A stretch of 64,000 bases of DNA, from the NCBI RefSeq assembly GCF_030160115.1, contig NZ_BSNS01000007.1, positions 124,001 through 188,000 of the forward strand. Direction: 5' to 3'. The notes beneath the pieces are model-generated. The model was not told the origin of the DNA. It did no database searches and worked only from the letters and a program-made list of their open reading frames with translations. This document shows, one piece after another, positions 17,569-25,515 of the stretch (positions are counted from its first letter, which is position 1; each line of letters begins with the position of its first letter). This DNA comes from Devosia nitrariae. Lineage in GTDB: Bacteria > Pseudomonadota > Alphaproteobacteria > Rhizobiales > Devosiaceae. Position numbers and translations under genes: made by a program.

Positions 17569-19902
17569 CTATCGGGATCGCCTCAGGGCCGCCAACGATT
17601 TAACGGCAGGGTCTATGAGATCGATCAAAGGTGCGACCGCCGACTCCATCGTAGCTGCGGTGGCCTTATCCAGTTCCAGCAGCGCCTCTTTAGCCCTGCT
17701 CTGGAGCGCTGTAAGGCCAAACTGACCAGCTGTACCCGCGACGGTGTGGCAAATCTTTCGAGCACTCAGAAGGTCGCCGTTTCTGACGGCTTGAGCGAGT
17801 GCTTCCGCCCTGCTGGAAAGGGAAACGCTTGCCTGCAGGAGGCTGTCAACGAAGTCGTTGCTGTCAAGGCTGCGTTCTAGCTTCGCCATTCTCTCGGCAT
17901 CGAATTCTGGCGGATACTCAAACCCCATGCTCCGCTCCTTGCGCAACAGTTGGGCGTCGGAGAACGCCGCGAGAATATCCTCGGCGTAGAACGGTTTTTC
18001 CACGACCCCATGGAACCCAAGGGATTTGTAGATACCTCGCTGGGTGGAAGAGGCATCCCCTGTGACGGCGAAGAACACGGGAATGAATCCAGCGCCTTGA
18101 TCAAACGCGTCGAACTCCTCCTTCACCTCGGTGCCACGTATGCCGGGGAGATGCATGTCTAGGAGTACGCAATGAAATTCTCGCTCCTGCAGCAGGGCGA
18201 GTGCAGTTTCACCATCCGGCGCGGTCGTGACGTCGTGGCCGGCCGTGATGGCGATGGTTTGGATAACGTGCAGTATCGACGCATCATCTTCAACGATGAG
18301 AATACGAAGGACATCGGACCTTGTGGGGGAACTCTCGACGGAGGGTCTGGCATAATCGTTCTCTGCCATACCTGACGCGGGGCCGCTGACTGACGTGCTC
18401 ACCTCGCTGCCGCGCCGCTCGACCACCGGCGCCAGAGCGTCCATCACCCGCGCGCGGGGGAAGCTGGCGATCACCTCAGTGCCGAAGCGCACTTTCGAGA
18501 TCAGGTCAAAGCGACCCTGGTGCAGTTCCATGAGGTTCCGGACGATGGTCAATCCGAGCCCCGCACCCTGTTCGGCGGTCTTCTGGGCGAGTGAGCCTTG
18601 TCCGAAGGACGAGAACACCGTCTCGATCTCCTCCTCAGGAATGCCCGGGCCGTTGTCCTTGACCGAAATCAGCTGTCCGCCATCGGCGCTGCGGTTGATG
18701 ACGAGGGTGACCTTGCCGCCCTGGGGCGTGAACTTGATGGCATTGGAGAGGAGGTTGAGGACCACCTGGCGGATGGCCCGTTCGTCGCCCCACAGCTTGG
18801 GCAGGTTCTTGCCGTAGCTGAAGGTGAGGTCGATGCCCTTGGCCTTGGCGCGTGGTCCGAGCATCTCCACGCACTTGGCGGCTACTTCTGTTAGGGAGAG
18901 TGCCTCCTCACTGAGGTCATACTTACCCGCCTCGATGCGACTGAGGTCGAGCAGTTCGCTCACCAAGTCGAGAAGGTGCCGTCCCGAGTCCTTAATAGCC
19001 CGAAGCGACAGTCGGCGATCCTCTTCGCTCTGCGTCACCAATTCCATCAGTTCCGCGTTGCCGATTACGCTGGTAAGTGGCGTGCGCAGCTCATGGCTCA
19101 TGGTGGCAAGAAACAGCGACTTAGCCATGTTAGCCTGCTCGGCGTGCCGGCGCGCTTCGTCGGACATGTGCTGGGCCTCTTCGAGCTCGGCGATCAGCGA
19201 GTCTTTCTCGGCCTGGTGCGAGATGCGCTCGAGTTCGGAGGCGTGCAACTGGCGGGCGAGATAGACAAAGAAGATCTCGGCACAGAGGACGATGGCGCCC
19301 AGCGTATAGTTGAGCGTGCCACCTGCGGAAACGAGGTTGATGCTGACCGTGAGCGTTGCCGGCAGCGTGCTCATCACCGTTGCCGGGGTCAGCGTGCGCG
19401 TGGCGACCGCGTTGGAGGCGATGCTGACCAGAACCATGGCGAAGGTCACGACCGCCAGGGCGTCGGCCTGGGTCAGGAGGCCGAACAGCGGAATGAGCGA
19501 CCAGGTGATGCCGTAGACTGTCTCGGCGGCCACGAAATTGGTCGTCCAGTGCTCCGCGTTGAACTTGGCCGCCTCCGTGTGTTGGAACCGCCGGCACATC
19601 AAGGCCACCGCCAGGAGGCTCAACAGCACCATGCCTGCCCAGACAGCCGTGAAAACGAATGGCACCCAGAAGCTCGCCACCACCGCGAGGATGACGACGA
19701 TGGCCGAGATCGGCAGCGCCGCGCCGATTCGCGAGCCGGTATAGGCCTGCATCAGCTCATAGTCGAACGACGCGCGCGTGCCCGAGCTGGAAGTCAGCCG
19801 CTGACGCGCATCGAGCACAGTTTTTTGGATGTTGCGGCGTACGTCGCGCCCCATTTTCGCGCGCACATCTGGCTCATGCGGCGGTATGGGCATGGCTGTC
19901 AC
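17569..19902 (-). CDS. Hybrid sensor histidine kinase with receiver and HPt domains
   Basis: A 777-residue membrane phosphorelay protein. Several hydrophobic helices span about residues 60-215 with no obvious periplasmic sensor domain. A short coiled linker (230-260) leads to the H-box MSHELRTPLTSVIGN with His270. N, G1 and G2 boxes follow (NLLSNAIKF, DNGPGIP, GAGLGLTI). A receiver domain (530-655) has the phospho-acceptor Asp582 in LLDMHLPG, and a C-terminal HPt has His719 in KICHTVAGTAGQFG. The frame opens at GTG 19902; an ATG at 19893 is also possible. It follows the CHAT-receiver gene by 37 bp. Confidence 0.93.
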   Translation of the reverse strand: MTAMPIPPHEPDVRAKMGRDVRRNIQKTVLDARQRLTSSSGTRASFDYELMQAYTGSRIGAALPISAIVVILAVVASFWVPFVFTAVWAGMVLLSLLAVALMCRRFQHTEAAKFNAEHWTTNFVAAETVYGITWSLIPLFGLLTQADALAVVTFAMVLVSIASNAVATRTLTPATVMSTLPATLTVSINLVSAGGTLNYTLGAIVLCAEIFFVYLARQLHASELERISHQAEKDSLIAELEEAQHMSDEARRHAEQANMAKSLFLATMSHELRTPLTSVIGNAELMELVTQSEEDRRLSLRAIKDSGRHLLDLVSELLDLSRIEAGKYDLSEEALSLTEVAAKCVEMLGPRAKAKGIDLTFSYGKNLPKLWGDERAIRQVVLNLLSNAIKFTPQGGKVTLVINRSADGGQLISVKDNGPGIPEEEIETVFSSFGQGSLAQKTAEQGAGLGLTIVRNLMELHQGRFDLISKVRFGTEVIASFPRARVMDALAPVVERRGSEVSTSVSGPASGMAENDYARPSVESSPTRSDVLRILIVEDDASILHVIQTIAITAGHDVTTAPDGETALALLQEREFHCVLLDMHLPGIRGTEVKEEFDAFDQGAGFIPVFFAVTGDASSTQRGIYKSLGFHGVVEKPFYAEDILAAFSDAQLLRKERSMGFEYPPEFDAERMAKLERSLDSNDFVDSLLQASVSLSSRAEALAQAVRNGDLLSARKICHTVAGTAGQFGLTALQSRAKEALLELDKATAATMESAVAPLIDLIDPAVKSLAALRRSR

Positions 19903-19939
19903 CCCCCGCCCACCAAGTGGGGCTGTTCACCATTCCTCA

Positions 19940-20962
19940 CTACTTAACTCGTTGACCGACGGTTCGGCGCATGACGCTTGCAATTCTCGCCAGCAGTTCC
20001 TCGGGGTCGAACGGCTTCGTGATATAGTCGTCGCCTCCAACCTCAAAGCCTGCGATCTTGTCGGCCGATCCAGACCGTTGGGTAAGGAAGATTATCGCCA
20101 ACTCCTGTGTTCTTCGTATCTCTCGCGCAAAATCCAACCCATCGCCGTCCGGAAGTTCCATATCGAGCAATACCAGATCCACCTTCGAGGACGCGAGCAA
20201 ATCGGCTGCCTGCTTGTTGGTCCCCGCCCGCAGAACATTAAAGCCTTCTCGCTGCAACAATGCCGCGAGTAGCGCTTGGATGGAGCCATCGTCTTCGACC
20301 ACTAGCGCGGTTCTTGGTTTATCTGCGGGCGGGAGAGCTGCGGTTACGCGCATATCCCTGGTACCCATGGGCAACAACTGTAGCTTGTTCGCGTCAACGC
20401 CTGACCGACACAGAAGGCGGGGAGTGTTCTCCTCCGGTATACCTTCCAGCATCAGTGCCAAGACGCCTTGTTCGAAAGCTTCCCCGACTGTTCGACCAAA
20501 TCCGAGGGCGCTATAGAACGACCCTGCGAAGGTAATGGCAGCCCCATCACCGATTGCTTGGCTCATTCCAATTGCGCAATCGACATACTCAGTGATTGCG
20601 TCCGCTTGGCTTCGCGAGAAGCAGGCATTGAGAACCACAACGCTGATATCGTCCTTGAGGGCCTTGAAGAGCGCCGCCATTGCGGCCTTGCCTACAGGCT
20701 GCGCGTTCCCTGCCTCATTGGTAAGAATAATTTCATCAGCCTCACTTCCATGGCCGCTGAAATGCACGACATGCGGTCGAAATCGGTTGAGATGCTCGAG
20801 TAGATCTTGCGGCCGCGCAGCCCATTTGGCGATCAACTCAATGCTATCACCGTGATCGGACGCCTGAAGGCTCTTCTCTATCGATCGAACTTCCTCGTCC
20901 AGCATCAGACGTCCGGTATTTGCTGGATTTGCCGACACCATCAACACACGCGTCTTCGCCAT
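19940..20962 (-). CDS. CHAT-protease domain fused to a response-regulator receiver domain
   Basis: A 340-residue protein with two domains. Residues 1-190 form a caspase-like CHAT domain with the catalytic pair visible as His71 in HFSGHG and Cys114 in VVLNACFS. Its opening VLMVSANPANTGRLMLDEEV is typical of stand-alone CHAT proteins. Residues 217-335 are a receiver domain with acidic pair Asp224/Asp225, phospho-acceptor Asp267 (VLLDMELPDGDG), Thr294 and Lys316 (TKPFDP). It is followed after 37 bp by a hybrid kinase with its own HPt, the likely phosphodonor. Phosphorylation-controlled proteolysis is inferred; the substrate is unknown. Confidence 0.9.
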   Translation of the reverse strand: MAKTRVLMVSANPANTGRLMLDEEVRSIEKSLQASDHGDSIELIAKWAARPQDLLEHLNRFRPHVVHFSGHGSEADEIILTNEAGNAQPVGKAAMAALFKALKDDISVVVLNACFSRSQADAITEYVDCAIGMSQAIGDGAAITFAGSFYSALGFGRTVGEAFEQGVLALMLEGIPEENTPRLLCRSGVDANKLQLLPMGTRDMRVTAALPPADKPRTALVVEDDGSIQALLAALLQREGFNVLRAGTNKQAADLLASSKVDLVLLDMELPDGDGLDFAREIRRTQELAIIFLTQRSGSADKIAGFEVGGDDYITKPFDPEELLARIASVMRRTVGQRVK

Positions 20963-21125
20963 TCGAGACTGCCCGATCTATGATCAAATACGATAGTGTT
21001 GAAGCCTATCCTCAAGATCTAGTTACTTCCAGCGCTGCGAAGTTCAGTTCCACCTGAGAAGCCAGTCTTGATGGCGAGGCAATGACCGTTGGCGCGCGCT
21101 TTGAAAATCCACAACCACGCCCTGC

Positions 21126-21330
21126 CCATGTGTCGCGAAACCTTCTTCTACTCCCGCAAGTCAGCATGCTGCACCAGCGGCGTTTGCCGCCGGCCAGCCC
21201 TCAGCGGGCAGGCACGCAGCCTTTCGCACGGCAGGGTGAGGGTTTCGACCAAAAGCAGGGCGAAGAATTCTGTGACGGCGACCTGGAGCCGCCAGCTCTC
21301 GCAGGCCCCAAGTAGGCTCAAGCGGCTAGC
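21126..21330 (-). pseudogene. Remnant of a CGNR zinc-finger regulator C-terminus
   Basis: Read on the minus strand, this stretch gives AVTEFFALLLVETLTLPCERLRAC and then, after a frame change, zinc-finger-like remains ending in KKVSRHMG. It lines up base by base with the end of the intact CGNR gene at 29284-29898. About 33 bases carrying the first CxxC are replaced by unrelated bases, and a stop interrupts the second half. It fills the gap between the CHAT-receiver gene and the DUF1828/DUF1829 gene. Nothing else is recognised in 20963-21317. Confidence 0.7.
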
Positions 21331-22079
21331 GCCTGCCTCACGTCGCCGCGATGACTCCACAGGACCGGCACGATCTCGTAGTTTGACAGCGCATCAATCA
21401 CCGCCCCGGAGACCTCGCGCTCGTTGTCGTTGACGAAGGCGTAGAGCTTCAGCTGGTCGGGCCGCACCTCTCTGGTGTCGAGCCAGTCCATGATGACGGA
21501 GTCTGCGGCGCTCTTCACAGGATTGTTGATCGCCTTGATGACGCGCTCGGGGGCCTGCCGGGACTTCGGGATCAGAAAATCGAACCTGCGCGCAAAGCCG
21601 GATCGGCCGACGAACGACACGCCCTCCGAGTAGCGCACGTCGGACCGGTCCAGCCACGAGCGCACGTCCTCCATGAACAGGCTCGTCACATGCGGCTCGG
21701 CCAGGAAGAACATGTCACCGACGGCGAGCATGGCCTGCACCAAGGAGTGCTTCTTGAGTGCAAAGTTGTCAGCCGTTGCCCTGACTGTCAGTCGCCCATT
21801 GTCCTCGGCCACCCCGTACCCGGCCAACGTCATGCGCAAGAGCTGCTGCCGCTTCGGACTGTCCAGCCTGCAGCCCTCCTCGAGAAGCCCCCCGATCGTC
21901 GCCCCATCGTCGGTCAAGAAGTAGCCGTCCTCGGCCTTCTTCAGGAAGACCTGCAGGTAGTCGTTGTGGCGGTCGAGGTACGGAGCCGTGATCACCGTCC
22001 ACTTGTCGAGCGTCTTCCATGCGGTCTTGTCGCGAAGCCAAGCGTGGTAGCGCTCCATGAGATCGTCGATCTCGCTCAT
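21318..22079 (-). CDS. DUF1828/DUF1829 domain-containing protein
   Basis: A 253-residue protein. The N-terminal part (TAPYLDRHNDYLQVFLKKAEDG, then FLTDDGATIGGLLEEG) fits DUF1828. The C-terminal part (SGFARRFDFLIPKSRQAPER, then LKLYAFVND) fits DUF1829. Functions are unknown, but such genes commonly sit in phage, toxin-antitoxin-like or defence contexts. The ATG overlaps the TGA of the upstream gene (ATGA), so the two are co-translated. Confidence 0.78.
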   Translation of the reverse strand: MSEIDDLMERYHAWLRDKTAWKTLDKWTVITAPYLDRHNDYLQVFLKKAEDGYFLTDDGATIGGLLEEGCRLDSPKRQQLLRMTLAGYGVAEDNGRLTVRATADNFALKKHSLVQAMLAVGDMFFLAEPHVTSLFMEDVRSWLDRSDVRYSEGVSFVGRSGFARRFDFLIPKSRQAPERVIKAINNPVKSAADSVIMDWLDTREVRPDQLKLYAFVNDNEREVSGAVIDALSNYEIVPVLWSHRGDVRQALAA

Positions 22080-22528
22080 TGCGTGAACAGGCTCTTCTTG
22101 ATCTTCGGTGGTGTGACCACGTGGCAGTAGCGGAAGAAGTCTTCCAACGTCACCAAAGGGTCGTCGAGGTTCCGGAACAAACCCTGCGGCACTTCGATGG
22201 CGTATTTGAGTCCGTAGCCCTCCCGGTAGACGTGAAGGTGACGTGGCCCGATCTCCTCGCCATCGGGGTTCCGGTGGCCGGGACCGTCTAGATCGAGGCG
22301 CGCTAGACCGATGACCTTCCGGCCTCGCAGATGGTGGTTCCGCTTCTCGAGCATAATGGAGCTGCGGGTGAAGCTGATACAGAATTCTTCCCGACTGTCG
22401 GTACTGGCGAAGGGCATGTCCGCCCGGCCGCCTAAGTCAGGCAACTCCACCGGGTCCTCGGCGGTGCTGACCTTGTCCATCTTCAGCAGTTCTTTGGCCT
22501 CGTCCGCGCTGATTTCCAGTTCCGCCAT
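22076..22528 (-). CDS. DUF6978-like protein, partner of DUF1828/DUF1829 gene
   Basis: A 150-residue acidic protein starting MAELEISADEAKELLKMDK. A core RSSIMLEKRNHHLRGRKVIGLARLDLDG and a histidine-rich end of that core (GPRHLHVYREGYG) match my recollection of DUF6978 proteins. The start at 22528 follows AGGAGGGG closely; a start 18 bases upstream is less likely. The strict four-base overlap with the next gene suggests a two-protein unit, perhaps an antitoxin/toxin or nucleic-acid-targeting pair. Function not established. Confidence 0.65.
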   Translation of the reverse strand: MAELEISADEAKELLKMDKVSTAEDPVELPDLGGRADMPFASTDSREEFCISFTRSSIMLEKRNHHLRGRKVIGLARLDLDGPGHRNPDGEEIGPRHLHVYREGYGLKYAIEVPQGLFRNLDDPLVTLEDFFRYCHVVTPPKIKKSLFTQ

Positions 22529-22650
22529 ACACCCCTCCTGCGGCAATTATGGCGTCCTAGTATTGACCGGACGTTACAGGTGCAATTCCTCCTCCTGGCG
22601 CTCTCGTGACCCCACAAGATGCCTTCAAAACTGCCGCCAGCCCAAATAGT

Positions 22651-23157
22651 ATGGCCGCACTTATCACTGAGGCCCAATTCATGGGTTTTGTTCTTCCACC
22701 CGTCATCCGCGAGCTAATTGTCGCGCGCAATAAAGTGCGGGATCATTACGCCAGCTCTGCGCTGTCCTTCACCCTCGATGGTAACCTCGTGGGCGACTTG
22801 GGCGAAGCCTTGGCCGCCGACCTATTCGGTATCAAGCTGATCGCGCGTAACCGCACCGGCATTGATGGGTACGCGCCCGATGGCCGCTCGGTGCAAGTCA
22901 AAGCGAGTGGGACAAAACGCGGTCCAGCCTTTCGAATGGTGGACACTCGTGCTCAGCACCTGCTTTTCTTCCACCTGGACATGGACGCCTGCACGGCGCA
23001 GCTGCTGATCAACGGACCGGAAGAAATCGCGCTGGCAGTGCTCAAGGTGCCGTGGACGGGTCAGCGCATGGTATCCGTGCCGCAGATTCGTGCGGTCGAT
23101 GCACGGGTGCCGGAAGAGTTGCGGCTCCAGCCAGCAGGTCGGCATCAAGTAAGGTGA
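22651..23157 (+). CDS. PD-(D/E)XK-nuclease-like protein (DUF6998-like)
   Basis: A 168-residue protein with NLVGDLGEALAADLFGIKL, then TGIDGYAPDGRSVQVKASG. The Glu in GDLGEA, Asp in GIDGY and Gln-Val-Lys in VQVK fit a restriction-endonuclase-like fold (E, D, QxK). The C-terminal half is not recognised. Start choice is uncertain: ATG 22651 fits the family better than a GTG at 22606 in the same frame. The next gene fragment starts eight bases after its stop, suggesting an operon before truncation. Confidence 0.6.
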   Translation: MAALITEAQFMGFVLPPVIRELIVARNKVRDHYASSALSFTLDGNLVGDLGEALAADLFGIKLIARNRTGIDGYAPDGRSVQVKASGTKRGPAFRMVDTRAQHLLFFHLDMDACTAQLLINGPEEIALAVLKVPWTGQRMVSVPQIRAVDARVPEELRLQPAGRHQVR

Positions 23158-23164
23158 GCTGAAG

Positions 23165-23368
23165 ATGATTGATTTCAAAGAGATTCCCGACGGCGATGCC
23201 TGGGAAGCGTTCTATCGGGACTACCTGATGGCATTGGGGCTGGTCGTTAGCGTTCCGCCCGGATGCACACAATCTAACCGGCGCCATTCTAGCTCATCGA
23301 TTTGCATCACTGCCTCGATCATGGGGGCGCAGCGGACGTCGTCGCCTTACGTTTCCGCCGCGGTGTGA
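23165..23368 (+). pseudogene. Truncated restriction-endonuclease-like gene start
   Basis: The first 33 codons (MIDFKEIPDGDAWEAFYRDY, then LMALGL) resemble the N-terminus of restriction-endonuclease-like proteins (DGD.WE.F.RD). After about 23265 the frame turns into low-information sequence ending at 23368. A gene was probably cut off here by deletion or recombination with the pseudogene on the other strand. Confidence 0.5.
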
Positions 23369-23419
23369 AGCAGTAGCTGAACAGTCGCCGGGATCGTGAC
23401 CTATGGATGGAGGGCTACG

Positions 23420-23762
23420 CCGCGGATCCGTAAGAAACGGCATGATGTCCACCCCATCCCCCGGAAACACAGAAAAATGCGGGTGGTTCTCGAAGGGGCG
23501 GGCGGCAGCCTCGATGCTCCCGGCTTCGACGACGATGTAGCCGCAGAAGGGGCTCACGGCGCCGGCGATGCCGTCCTTGGTCACGCGCGTCGTCTTGCCG
23601 ACCATGCCGCCACGATCGGGGGACGATGCGGCGTTCCTCGCCTCCCATTCCGCCCACTGCTTCGACCGGCGGCGTCGATCGCGTCCTGCTCGGATTTGGG
23701 GAGGCTGCGAAAGCGGGCGAGGTCTTCCGGTTCATGGTGTAGACGGCGAGTAAGCGGGGCAT
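23420..23762 (-). pseudogene. Frameshifted YCII-related protein gene
   Basis: Three frames on the minus strand join into one YCII-like protein. MPRLLAVYTM is followed by a one-base loss, then EDLARFRSLPKSEQDAIDAAG and a second one-base loss. The frame then reads QWAEWEARNAAS, MVGKTTRVTKDG, FCGYIVVEAGS and HFSVFPGDGVDIMPFL. Restoring single bases near 23730 and 23675 recovers a full reading frame. An ATG at 23762 would be the start. Either real decay or sequencing error could explain the two indels. Confidence 0.7.
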
Positions 23763-23896
23763 GGCGCGCGCTCTTCGTGCTGGCGAAGGGCATGCGAGCC
23801 TAGCCTTGTCGCTCCCCGAAGTCACTTCGCACTCGCGCCGTGCCGGTGAGCACTCTTCCTACCGCACCCAACCCTCTGAGCACAGCTGCACACACC

Positions 23897-24083
23897 GCCT
23901 GGGTCCTCGCGTCGAAGCGCGAGGATGACATCGTGGGGTGGTGGGGCGGCAGTGCGAAAGCCTTCGCGGCGTCTCCACATTATCGCCTGAGGCCCGTGGA
24001 TGAGCACTCCCGATCTCTCCGCCGGCCACCACGACCGCACCCCCACCGCCGTCATCCTCGCGCCTCGACGCGAGGACCCAGGC
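23897..24083. repeat. Inverted pair of REP-like palindromic elements
   Basis: A 33-base unit at 23897-23929 is repeated in inverted orientation at 24051-24083 with one mismatch. Each unit is itself a hairpin (CCTCGCG / CGCGAGG). The 121 bases between contain no convincing frame. The remaining bases 23763-24225 show no gene. Such palindromes are common extragenic elements in Hyphomicrobiales; a role in mRNA end protection or as a relic of a small mobile element is possible. Confidence 0.7.
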
Positions 24084-24225
24084 CGAGCGTGGAACCTGCG
24101 CGGGACGGGGGTGCGGTAGCTGTTGGATGCCGTGTGGCAGGGGCTGGCGCAATGCTTGGTAGCCAGCACCTCTGCGCAGAGGACTTAACCAACCACCAAG
24201 GCGTCATAACTCCTGTGCGAAGCCA

Positions 24226-24798
24226 CTACCGCTGCTTGCGCAATCTCCTGCCAATGACCAGCGATATTGCCGAAACGAGAAAATAGACGGCGCCGAAGGC
24301 CGCGTATCCCGCAATCACAGGGATCACCGCTGGTACAGGCTGTTGCGCCTGGACGACGAAAAACGCGCCGGCAAGTGCTGATTGACCGCCGCTCAGGGCC
24401 ATTGCCCATTGTGCGCCAGAAGATTTCCAGCGGCGGACCGCGGTGCCCAGTTGCAGCAGGCCCGATAGGATAGCCCACGCACCAAATACCGTGAGGACAG
24501 TGTTGAGGCCGATCTGCAGAGCCACGAGCACTGCCACTGTCGTGGCCAGGCTGACGAAAACATTGAAGGCTTGCGTGCGGTTGCGAGCTAACCCGCCGTT
24601 GCGGACGGCGTCGACATAGTTGGCCCCAGCATCCCAGAACGGGTAGATCACCAGCAGGATGGCGCCAGGAACGGCATAGTGTTGGCCGAGCGTTAGAGCG
24701 GATGCCACCCAGGCCGCAGAGAATGCCGCGCGGGAGAGGTAATACGAGGTGAGCCAGCGATCCTGAGTTGATCGGGCGAAGTCATCAATTGTCGTCAT
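24226..24798 (-). CDS. Multi-pass membrane protein (DUF308-like)
   Basis: A 190-residue protein with about six hydrophobic helices, starting MTTIDDFARSTQDRWLTSYYLSRAAFSAAW. The segments GAILLVIYPFWDAGANYVDAVRNGG and TVFGAWAILSGLLQLGTAVRR recall the DUF308/HdeD-like membrane proteins. Function is unknown. It is the only gene downstream of the TetR-family repressor, and an operator-like motif lies just before its ATG, so it is probably the repressor's target. Confidence 0.75.
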   Translation of the reverse strand: MTTIDDFARSTQDRWLTSYYLSRAAFSAAWVASALTLGQHYAVPGAILLVIYPFWDAGANYVDAVRNGGLARNRTQAFNVFVSLATTVAVLVALQIGLNTVLTVFGAWAILSGLLQLGTAVRRWKSSGAQWAMALSGGQSALAGAFFVVQAQQPVPAVIPVIAGYAAFGAVYFLVSAISLVIGRRLRKQR

Positions 24799-25429
24799 TT
24801 TCTCTATCTACTAGTTGGTAGGTGGAATGCGGCCTGATGTGATGGCCGAGTTGGGTCAGTTGGAGAGGCGATCGAGCATCGAAGCGGTGATCATGCCGAA
24901 GAGCTTCGTCGTGCACCCGTGCGGACAACATCCCGCCGTGCACCGCAGCCATGAAGGCCTCTGCTTCGGCCTGGGGCGGGTTTGAAAGTCGAAAGATCCC
25001 CACTTCGGCACCGCGTTCAAATACGGATGTGAGCCATTCCGACAAAGTCTCGAAATGAAGACGCACTTCGCCAGCCACTTCGGCCGGCAACACCGGCAGT
25101 TCGCTGGCCAGAAGCGCGCATACGCAGAAGGGTGCGCTTGCATCCGCAATGCACTTTTCCCAGTAACCGACGTAGCTTGAAAGCTGGTCGCGCGGGTCTG
25201 CGGCCGTCCGTTCAAGCTCGGCGAACCCGGCCCGCGCCTCCTCGCGATAACGAAAGACCAGCGTGCGCACCAGGTCGACCTTGCTTGGAAAATGATGGTG
25301 GATGCTGGCCTTGCGGATGCCGACGACCTCGGCAATGTCCGCATAGCTGAACCCGTTGTACCCCCCTGCGATAATCAGCGAGCGGGCACAGGCAAGGATA
25401 TCGTCGGATGTCGTGGACAGGTTGGTCAT
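24785..25429 (-). CDS. TetR/AcrR-family repressor with a frameshifted C-terminus
   Basis: A 214-residue regulator. The N-terminal HTH (FSYADIAEVVGIRKASIHHHFPSK) is intact and a TetR_C ligand domain follows. Up to FMAAVHGGMLSARVHD the frame fits the family. Then the expected ending (KLFGMITASMLDRLSN) appears in the neighbouring frame, with its own stop at 24856. A one-base change near 24905-24912 therefore replaced the last residues and extended the gene into the next start codon. Whether this is natural or a sequencing error is open. Confidence 0.85.
   Translation of the reverse strand: MTNLSTTSDDILACARSLIIAGGYNGFSYADIAEVVGIRKASIHHHFPSKVDLVRTLVFRYREEARAGFAELERTAADPRDQLSSYVGYWEKCIADASAPFCVCALLASELPVLPAEVAGEVRLHFETLSEWLTSVFERGAEVGIFRLSNPPQAEAEAFMAAVHGGMLSARVHDEALRHDHRFDARSPLQLTQLGHHIRPHSTYQLVDRENDDN
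24804..24822. promoter_or_regulatory. Operator-like motif upstream of the membrane-protein gene
   Basis: CTATCTA and TGGTAGG half-sites six bases before the membrane gene ATG resemble the perfect repeat before the TetR gene (25437-25456). The site now lies inside the frameshifted TetR tail. It would be intergenic if the original TetR stop at 24856 were used. Confidence 0.45.
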
Positions 25430-25436
25430 AACGTTA

Positions 25437-25456
25437 CCTACCTAATAGTAGGTAGG
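25437..25456. promoter_or_regulatory. TetR autoregulatory operator
   Basis: A perfect inverted repeat, CCTACCTA-atag-TAGGTAGG, centred 18 bp upstream of the TetR start codon. Size and spacing are typical of a TetR-dimer site. Confidence 0.7.
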
Positions 25457-25515
25457 CTGCAAGGTTCGCGCTTTTCCGGCAGCGATTGTCGTCTCGGCCC
25501 CTGGTCAATCGTCCT

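Noticed and set aside
18976-19947. Long plus-strand open frame opposite the histidine kinase
   Set aside because: It lies entirely inside the kinase gene, has no family similarity, and reflects the high GC content that removes stop codons in shadow frames.
15584-24200. Prophage or integrative element
   Set aside because: The accessory genes suggest transfer, but I saw no integrase, transposase, structural phage gene, tRNA end or direct-repeat attachment site.
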